From assembly GCF_900215205.1 (NCBI RefSeq), contig NZ_OBDY01000004.1, positions 44,348 through 108,347 of the forward strand: a stretch of 64,000 nucleotides of DNA. Direction: 5' to 3'. Positions 59,297 to 64,000 of the stretch are shown here, piece after piece. The position numbers and the translations under genes were made by a program. The notes below the pieces were generated by a model, which saw only the letters and a list, made by a program, of their open reading frames with translations, did not search any database and was not told the origin of the DNA. Source of the DNA: Paractinoplanes atraurantiacus. GTDB taxonomy: Bacteria; Actinomycetota; Actinomycetes; Mycobacteriales; Micromonosporaceae. Position 1 is the first letter of the stretch. Every line of letters starts with the position of its first letter.

Positions 59297-61174
59297 ATGT
59301 CCGATGATCGGTGGCACACCGTCCTGGTACTCGGCGGGATCCGCTCCGGGAAGTCCGAGTTCGCGGAATCGCTCGTGGCCGACGCCCCCGCAGTCCGATA
59401 TGTCGCCACCGCGGTGGGCGGTGAGGACGACCCGGAGTGGCTGGAGCGGATCGAGACGCATCAGCGCCGCCGCCCGCAGGCCTGGTCGACCGAGGAGACC
59501 GGCGCCGACCCGTCCCGGCTGACCGAGCTGCTGACCGAGGCCAAGCCCGGCGACACGCTGCTGGTCGACGATCTGGGCGGCTGGGTGGCGGCCCTGCTCG
59601 ACCCGGCCCGTCAGCCCAACGACGACGAGGCCGATGTGGCCGCTCTGGCCGCCGCCGTCCGCGATTGTGAGGCGCGTGTCGTGCTGGTCAGTCCCGAGGT
59701 GGGCCTGACTCTCGTGCCGACGACGCCGGTGGGCCGCGCTTTCGCCGACGCTCTCGGCACGACCAACCAGGCCTTGGCGCAAGCTTGCGACGGGGTCGCG
59801 CTGGTCGTCGCGGGCCAGGCCGTCTGGCTCAAAACAGCAGATGTACGGAATCACACAACCACCGAACCGCAGCCGACGGCCTCGACAGTCCACGACGTGG
59901 TGACCGAGTCCCCGGCCGCGCCGGCCCCCGCCGCCACCCCGGTCGCCACGACGCCGGCGGCGTCGGTGACGGAAACGATCCAGCCCCCGCCGGTCATCGA
60001 GCCCCAGCCGGCGGCCACCCCCCTGGCCCGCGTGCTCGACGAGCCCACCATGAGCCTGCCCGCGATCGGCGCCCGCCCGGTCTTCGAGCCCGGCATGGAC
60101 CTGCCCCTGCCCGACACCGAGACCGGCCCCGAGGCCCGCGAACGCCTGGCCACCGTCGACTTCCCCGGCTCCGGCCTGGGCGCCCTGGTCGGCGCCGTCG
60201 AGTTCGCCGCCGCCACCCAGTCCACCGTCACCCCCCAGCCCTGGTCTTCGCTGCGCGTGCTGCTCCTCTCCGGCCGCCACGCCGGCGGCGCCGGTGCCGG
60301 CGACGACGTCGTCGACGTCGAGCGCCGCGTGGCCCAGGTCGAGAACGGCGAGGGCGTCCTCAGCCGCCTGGCCGGCGCGGCCGGCGCCGACATCGCCATC
60401 CTGCGCACCGGCGAGTCCACCGCCATGGAGGCCGGCCCGGTCCTCACCGACGACGAGGTGGAGCACCACCTGCAGACCGGCTGGCAGCTGGCCGAGGCCG
60501 CCGCCGACGCCGGCAAGGACCTGCTCGTGCTCGCCTCGATCGGCGTCGGCACCGACGCCGTGGCCGCCGCCGTCACCGCCGCCACCACCGGCGCCGAGGC
60601 GGTCGCCATCCTGCCCCGGGTGCTGCTGCCCGGCGGCGTCTACGACGACGAGTCCTGGATGCGCCGGGCCGCCGCCGTCCGCGACGCCCTGCACCGCATC
60701 CGCCGCGAGCCCCGCGGCGCCAAGGACCTGCTCCGCGAGCTGGGCGGCGCCGACACTGCCATCGCCGTCGGCGCCCTGCTCGGCGCCACCGCCAAGAAGC
60801 TCCCCGTGCTGATCGACGGCCCGCTCGGCATCGCCGCCGGCCTGATCGCCCGCGACCTGGGCAGCCAGGCCAAGCACTGGTGCCTGCTGGCCGACTCGGG
60901 CGGCCTGCACCTGGTCAAGGAGGGCGGCGACTTCCTGGGCCTGAACCCGGTGCTCGACCTCGGGCTCGGCCTCGGCGAGGGTGCCAATGCCCTGGCGACG
61001 CTGCCCCTGCTGCGTACGGCAATCGGATTGGCCGGAACCGTCGCCGTGCACCCCGCCATGTTGTCGGAGCTGGGCGACGGCGGCGCCTCCGACCTGATCG
61101 TCCCCAACGACGACGACGTGGACTTCGCCGAGCCGGAGCCCGACGGCCCCGGCCCCGCCTCGACCACCGAGTGA
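59297..61174 (+). CDS. cobU: CobU-CobT-like fusion: adenosylcobinamide kinase/guanylyltransferase plus degenerate DMB phosphoribosyltransferase domain
   Basis: A 625-residue fusion. The CobU half (about 1-180) has the P-loop GGIRSGKS (13-20), the guanylylation-site pattern RIETHQRRRP and LLVDDLGGWV; it makes GDP-cobinamide. A Pro/Thr/Ala-rich linker spans about 185-250. The CobT-like half (about 260-610) retains GAKDLLRELGGADTAIAVGA, LPVLIDGPLGIAAGLIARDL and LDLGLGLGEGANALATLPLL with the putative catalytic Glu. It reads SIGVGTDAVAAAV where CobT has GEMGIGNTT, and lacks AGDHG. The start ATG 59297 follows a weak GGGG signal. It is translationally coupled to cobS. Confidence 0.87.
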   Translation: MSDDRWHTVLVLGGIRSGKSEFAESLVADAPAVRYVATAVGGEDDPEWLERIETHQRRRPQAWSTEETGADPSRLTELLTEAKPGDTLLVDDLGGWVAALLDPARQPNDDEADVAALAAAVRDCEARVVLVSPEVGLTLVPTTPVGRAFADALGTTNQALAQACDGVALVVAGQAVWLKTADVRNHTTTEPQPTASTVHDVVTESPAAPAPAATPVATTPAASVTETIQPPPVIEPQPAATPLARVLDEPTMSLPAIGARPVFEPGMDLPLPDTETGPEARERLATVDFPGSGLGALVGAVEFAAATQSTVTPQPWSSLRVLLLSGRHAGGAGAGDDVVDVERRVAQVENGEGVLSRLAGAAGADIAILRTGESTAMEAGPVLTDDEVEHHLQTGWQLAEAAADAGKDLLVLASIGVGTDAVAAAVTAATTGAEAVAILPRVLLPGGVYDDESWMRRAAAVRDALHRIRREPRGAKDLLRELGGADTAIAVGALLGATAKKLPVLIDGPLGIAAGLIARDLGSQAKHWCLLADSGGLHLVKEGGDFLGLNPVLDLGLGLGEGANALATLPLLRTAIGLAGTVAVHPAMLSELGDGGASDLIVPNDDDVDFAEPEPDGPGPASTTE

Positions 61175-61902
61175 CCCTGCTCGACGGCCTCAGGCTGAGC
61201 ATCACCACCTTGACCGTCCTGCCCGTCCGCGGCGGCCGCGTGGACCGCGCGACCGCCGCCGTGGCCATGACCGCGGCCCCGCTCGTGGGCACCTTGCTGG
61301 GCGGCCTCCTGGCCCTCCTGCTGTGGCTGCTCCGCGAGGCCCACGCCCCCACCCTGGTTGCCGCCGCGGTAACCGTCGCCGCCGCAGCCCTACTGACCCG
61401 CGGCATGCACCTGGACGGCCTGGCCGACACCATCGACGCCTTGGGCTCCTACCGCCGAGGCGACGCGGCCCTGGAAATCATGAAAAAACCAGACATCGGC
61501 CCGTTCGGCGTAGCCGCAATCGCCGCGACGATGCTGATCCAAACGGCGACGTTGACCAGCCTGTCCGCCACAGCCGTGATCATCGCCTGGGCGGCGGGCC
61601 GGTTGGCGATCCCGCTCGCCTGCCGACGCGGTGTCCCCGCGGCCCGCCCCGAGGGCTTGGGCGCCCTGGTAGCCGGCACAGTCCCACTTGCAGCCGTCAT
61701 CGTCGCCGCCGTCGTGATCGCCGCCGCGGGCGCACTCGCCCACCCGTGGCACGGCCCACTGGCCGTCGCCCTGTCGATCTCAGCGACGCTCCTGCTGGTC
61801 CACCACTGCACACGCCGCTTCGGCGGCATCACCGGCGACGTCCTCGGCGCCTCCGTAGAGCTGTCGACGACCATCGCCCTAGTAGCGCTGTCGCTGCATT
61901 GA
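61171..61902 (+). CDS. cobS: Adenosylcobinamide-GDP ribazoletransferase
   Basis: A 243-residue integral membrane enzyme that joins GDP-cobinamide to alpha-ribazole (phosphate) in the last step of cobamide nucleotide loop assembly. It has LRLSITTLTVLPVRGGRVDR, then hydrophobic helices, and the catalytic acidic motif TRGMHLDGLADTIDALGSYR (Asp residues) with IMKKPDIGPFGV and RFGGITGDVLGA. GTG 61171 overlaps the cobU-cobT stop (GTGA). No cobalamin riboswitch is seen in the short spacer upstream of the operon. Confidence 0.92.
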   Translation: MTLLDGLRLSITTLTVLPVRGGRVDRATAAVAMTAAPLVGTLLGGLLALLLWLLREAHAPTLVAAAVTVAAAALLTRGMHLDGLADTIDALGSYRRGDAALEIMKKPDIGPFGVAAIAATMLIQTATLTSLSATAVIIAWAAGRLAIPLACRRGVPAARPEGLGALVAGTVPLAAVIVAAVVIAAAGALAHPWHGPLAVALSISATLLLVHHCTRRFGGITGDVLGASVELSTTIALVALSLH

Positions 61903-62393
61903 CCAGACCCACGCCTGACCACAGGTTGATGGCGCTTCTCTTCCGCCAGATCGTGGACGACGGCGGCGACATCGTCGACATCGCGCTCGCCGCCCGCCTC
62001 CACGGCTGGAACAAACACAGCACCCAGGCCGCCGCAGCACTGCGCAACGAGTTCGCCGTCCCACTCGAGGAGGTCTTGGCCTTCGCCGCCTGGATAGAGG
62101 CCTCAGAAGACACCGCGGAAGCTCACGCCACGCTCCGCGCCGGCGTTCCCACCGCCCTGCGCCTCACCCTTGACCCACGAACCCGCGCAACCGGCCTGGA
62201 ATTGCCGCCCAGCCCGCCACCAGGCCCGGCCCGCGTGACCGGCTCCCCCACCCGCACCCCAGCGCGGCAGCGAACATCTCCCCGCATCCCGCGCAAGGTG
62301 AGCAGCAACCCGTCGTACCACCAAGCAGCGAGTAACCACCCACCCAGCCACACCCGGCCCTCAACCGTCCCAGCGCAAGCAAGTCCAACCCAC
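61899..62393 (+). CDS. Possible gene after cobS with no stop of its own (uncertain, possibly decayed)
   Basis: I do not recognise it. A frame that can start at TTG 61899 (overlapping the cobS stop) or ATG 61929 reads MALLFRQIVDDGGDIVDIAL, then AARLHGWNKHSTQAAAALRN and EFAVPLEEVLAFAAWIEASE. It has normal GC3 and a helical, protein-like make-up to about 62150. After that it turns Pro/Arg/Thr-rich (GPARVTGSPTRTPARQRTS) and no in-frame stop occurs until 63533, deep in antisense to gcvT. The real 3' end was probably lost or frameshifted. I end the feature at the gcvT stop for convenience. The 490 bp between cobS and gcvT hold no other visible gene. Confidence 0.3.
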
Positions 62394-63497
62394 TCAGCGC
62401 ACCGACGGCTGCACGAACGGCGGCTTCACCACCCGCGCCTCGATCCGCTTACCGCGGATGTCGATCTGGACCAGGTCCCCGTCGGCCACGCCCGCTGCCG
62501 TGTCGATGAGGGCCAGCGCGATACCCACCTTCTTGGTCGGCGAGAACGTCCCGCTCGTCGTCTCGCCGATGCGCTGCGCGCCCGCGTACACCTCCATGTG
62601 CCCCCGCGGAATGCCGCGCCCCGTCAGCTCGAGCCCGCGCAGCGTGCGCCGCGCCCCCGACGCCTTCTCCGCCGTCAGCGCGTCGCGCCCCCAGAACGCC
62701 GGCTTGGTCCAGCCGACCGCCCAGCCCGAGCGGGCCTGCACCGGCGAGATCTCCAGGGACAGCTCCTGCCCGTGCAGCGGATAGCCCATTTCCGTGCGCA
62801 GCGTGTCGCGCGCGCCGAGACCGCACGGCCGGACTCCCGCCTCGATCAGCGCGTCCCACACCGCGGCCGCGTCGTCCCACGGCACCACCAGCTCGTAGCC
62901 GTGCTCGCCCGTGTATCCCGTACGGCAGTCGATCAGCGAGACGCCGCCCACGGAAGCCGTCGCGAACGACATGTATCCGTGCTCGGTCGGCAGCCCCAGC
63001 TTGGCCAGCACCGACGCCGACTGCGGGCCTTGCACGGCCAGGACGGCGTACGCCTGGTGCTCGTCCACGACCTCGATCCCGGCCGGCGCCGCCGCCGCGA
63101 GCCTGCGCACGACCTCGGCCGTGTTGGCCGCGTTCGGGATCAGGAAGACCTCGTCCTCCGAGATCAGGTACGCGATCAGGTCGTCGACCACGCCGCCGCT
63201 GTCGTCGCAGCACAGCGTGTACTGGGCCTGGCCCGGCTTGATGCGACCCAGGTCGTTCGTGAGGCAGGAGTTCACGAACTCGGCCGCACCCGCTCCGCGG
63301 ACCCGGGCCTTGCCCAGGTGGGACACGTCGAACACGCCGACCGCCTCGCGGACCGCCGCGTGCTCTTTCAGGACACCGCCGCCGGCGTACTCCAACGGCA
63401 TCTCCCAACCGCCGAAGGCGGCGAATTTGGCACCCAGCGCGACGTGGCGCTCGTGCAGGGGAGACCGGAAAAGGGCATCGGTGACCTCGGCAGACAT
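62394..63497 (-). CDS. gcvT: Aminomethyltransferase (glycine cleavage system T protein)
   Basis: A 367-residue folate-dependent enzyme that moves the methylene group from aminomethyl-lipoyl H protein to tetrahydrofolate, releasing ammonia. It has [89 protein letters not shown] and [19 protein letters not shown], all standard GcvT. I choose the ATG at 63495-63497 for the family-normal length. gcvH and gcvP are not in the window. It is divergent from pepA, with a 117-bp spacer that shows no glycine riboswitch. Confidence 0.93.
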   Translation of the reverse strand: MSAEVTDALFRSPLHERHVALGAKFAAFGGWEMPLEYAGGGVLKEHAAVREAVGVFDVSHLGKARVRGAGAAEFVNSCLTNDLGRIKPGQAQYTLCCDDSGGVVDDLIAYLISEDEVFLIPNAANTAEVVRRLAAAAPAGIEVVDEHQAYAVLAVQGPQSASVLAKLGLPTEHGYMSFATASVGGVSLIDCRTGYTGEHGYELVVPWDDAAAVWDALIEAGVRPCGLGARDTLRTEMGYPLHGQELSLEISPVQARSGWAVGWTKPAFWGRDALTAEKASGARRTLRGLELTGRGIPRGHMEVYAGAQRIGETTSGTFSPTKKVGIALALIDTAAGVADGDLVQIDIRGKRIEARVVKPPFVQPSVR

Positions 63498-63614
63498 GAG
63501 AGTCAACTTACCCGTGACCTTGCATGTGGTTAGAGTCGCGGGGACACCCCACATCGAACCAGCCGGCGCGCGCCCATGAGGCGCCCGGCCCTGAACGTCC
63601 GCGGAGAGCCTTCA

Positions 63615-64000
63615 GTGAGCCAGCCCAGCCTCAGCCTGGTCGACACCGACCCGGCCGAATTGGCCGTCGACGCCATCGTCATCGGCCTGCACAGTCAGCC
63701 CGACGAGGGCGGCGCCCTGCTTCCGGCCGCCGGCGCCGAGAGCATCGCCGCCGCCTTCGACGGCAAGCTGACCTCGACGCTGGCCCTGCTGGGCGCGAGC
63801 GGCGCCCCCGGCGAGGTGACCAAGCTCGCCACCCTCGGCACCGTCAGCGCTCCGCTGATCGTGGCCGTCGGCCTCGGCGACGAGCCGTCCGGCTCGGCGC
63901 CGAACCTGGAGACGCTGCGCCGGGGCACCGGCGCCGCCGTCCGCGCGCTGGCCGGCAGCGGCACTGTCGCGCTCGCCCTGCCGCTGCCCGACGACGCCGA
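63615..64000 (+). CDS. pepA: Leucyl aminopeptidase, N-terminal part (cut by the right edge)
   Basis: A frame opening at GTG 63615, with GGAG eight bases ahead, runs 128 codons to the window edge. It reads LSLVDTDPAELAVDAIVIGL, then HSQPDEGGALLPAAGAESI, LTSTLALLGASGAPGEVTKL and APLIVAVGLGDE. This matches the N-terminal macro-like domain of M17 leucyl aminopeptidases, including the PLIVAVGLG segment. The catalytic metal-binding C-terminal domain would lie beyond the window. Divergent from gcvT, as in other actinobacteria. Confidence 0.85.
   Translation, partial: MSQPSLSLVDTDPAELAVDAIVIGLHSQPDEGGALLPAAGAESIAAAFDGKLTSTLALLGASGAPGEVTKLATLGTVSAPLIVAVGLGDEPSGSAPNLETLRRGTGAAVRALAGSGTVALALPLPDDA

Noticed and set aside
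61323..63533. A 736-codon plus-strand open frame spanning cobS, the spacer and gcvT
   Set aside because: Most of it is out-of-frame cobS and antisense gcvT. Only the part at about 61899-62150 looks protein-like, and it is reported separately with low confidence.
63498..63614. Looked for a glycine riboswitch upstream of gcvT
   Set aside because: The 117-bp spacer shared with pepA shows no paired aptamer-like structure and is too short for a tandem glycine aptamer.

Overview
The window is chromosomal DNA of a high-GC actinomycete. GC-rich third codon positions, GTG and TTG starts, an actinobacterial qcrCAB/ctaCEF respiratory cluster, PimB, DUF3043 and DUF4395 proteins and many four-base stop/start overlaps all point to Actinobacteria. 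A Micromonosporaceae member such as Actinoplanes or Micromonospora is my best guess from the style of the genes; no 16S gene is present to prove it. There are no rRNA or tRNA genes, transposases, integrases, prophage genes, CRISPR arrays or large biosynthetic clusters. Most of the window is core chromosome.

Layout. 1-9.1 kb: a repeat-rich left edge, a flavin monooxygenase, an EEP-family hydrolase, a conserved leftward block (SRPBCC protein, Cys-cluster low-complexity protein, ROK glucokinase), then a NarL-type two-component pair, a DUF4395 membrane protein and a MarR regulator. 9.1-14.5 kb: a low-complexity spacer, an MFS exporter with its own operator, a membrane-anchored thioredoxin, a fused ABC exporter, and a frameshifted pseudogene. 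14.5-24.2 kb: PimB mannosyltransferase, M48 protease, a small Cys-rich protein, a coiled-coil NYN nuclease, a DEDDh-UvrC fusion nuclease, a short RelA/SpoT protein, NUDIX hydrolase, sugar nucleotidyltransferase and a stand-alone Lrp-type sensor domain.

24.2-41.1 kb is the respiratory and housekeeping core: qcrB-qcrA-qcrC-ctaE leftward, CtaG assembly factor and trpD rightward, ctaF-ctaC leftward, then cysteine desulfurase plus TusA, adenosine kinase, ErpA-type Fe-S carrier, glycerate kinase, quinolinate synthase, MurA and a DUF3043 membrane protein. The gene set and order (pimB, DEDDh-UvrC, trpD, ctaE-qcrCAB, ctaF/ctaC, adoK, erpA, glycerate kinase) closely resembles the Rv2188c-Rv2205c region of Mycobacterium tuberculosis, so this block is old and vertically inherited.

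41.1-50.5 kb is an accessory regulatory stretch. It is made of small regulator/target pairs: SDR with an XRE regulator, SnoaL-like protein with a MarR regulator, AzlCD with an XRE-cupin regulator, and an ArsR-AHSA1-VOC operon. A secreted GH16 glucanase and a three-gene ABC-2 exporter follow. 50.6-57.2 kb is one giant gene for a 2180-residue protein: a Trp-rich N-terminus, about 1800 residues of proline- and then acid-rich repeats, and a C-terminal TPR plus WG-repeat module. 57.2-64 kb: aldo/keto reductase, M50 site-2 protease, a 65-residue conserved protein, a CobU-CobT-like fusion and CobS (cobamide nucleotide loop), GcvT (glycine cleavage) and the start of leucyl aminopeptidase.

The observations most worth following are the giant WG protein; the CobU fusion whose CobT half lacks the family's central GEMGIGNT-type motif; the RelA/SpoT protein with a changed synthetase residue and no C-terminal regulatory part; the twin operator embedded in the start of the SnoaL-like gene; several convergent gene pairs that share a palindromic stop; and the multi-frameshift pseudogene at 13.7-14.4 kb.
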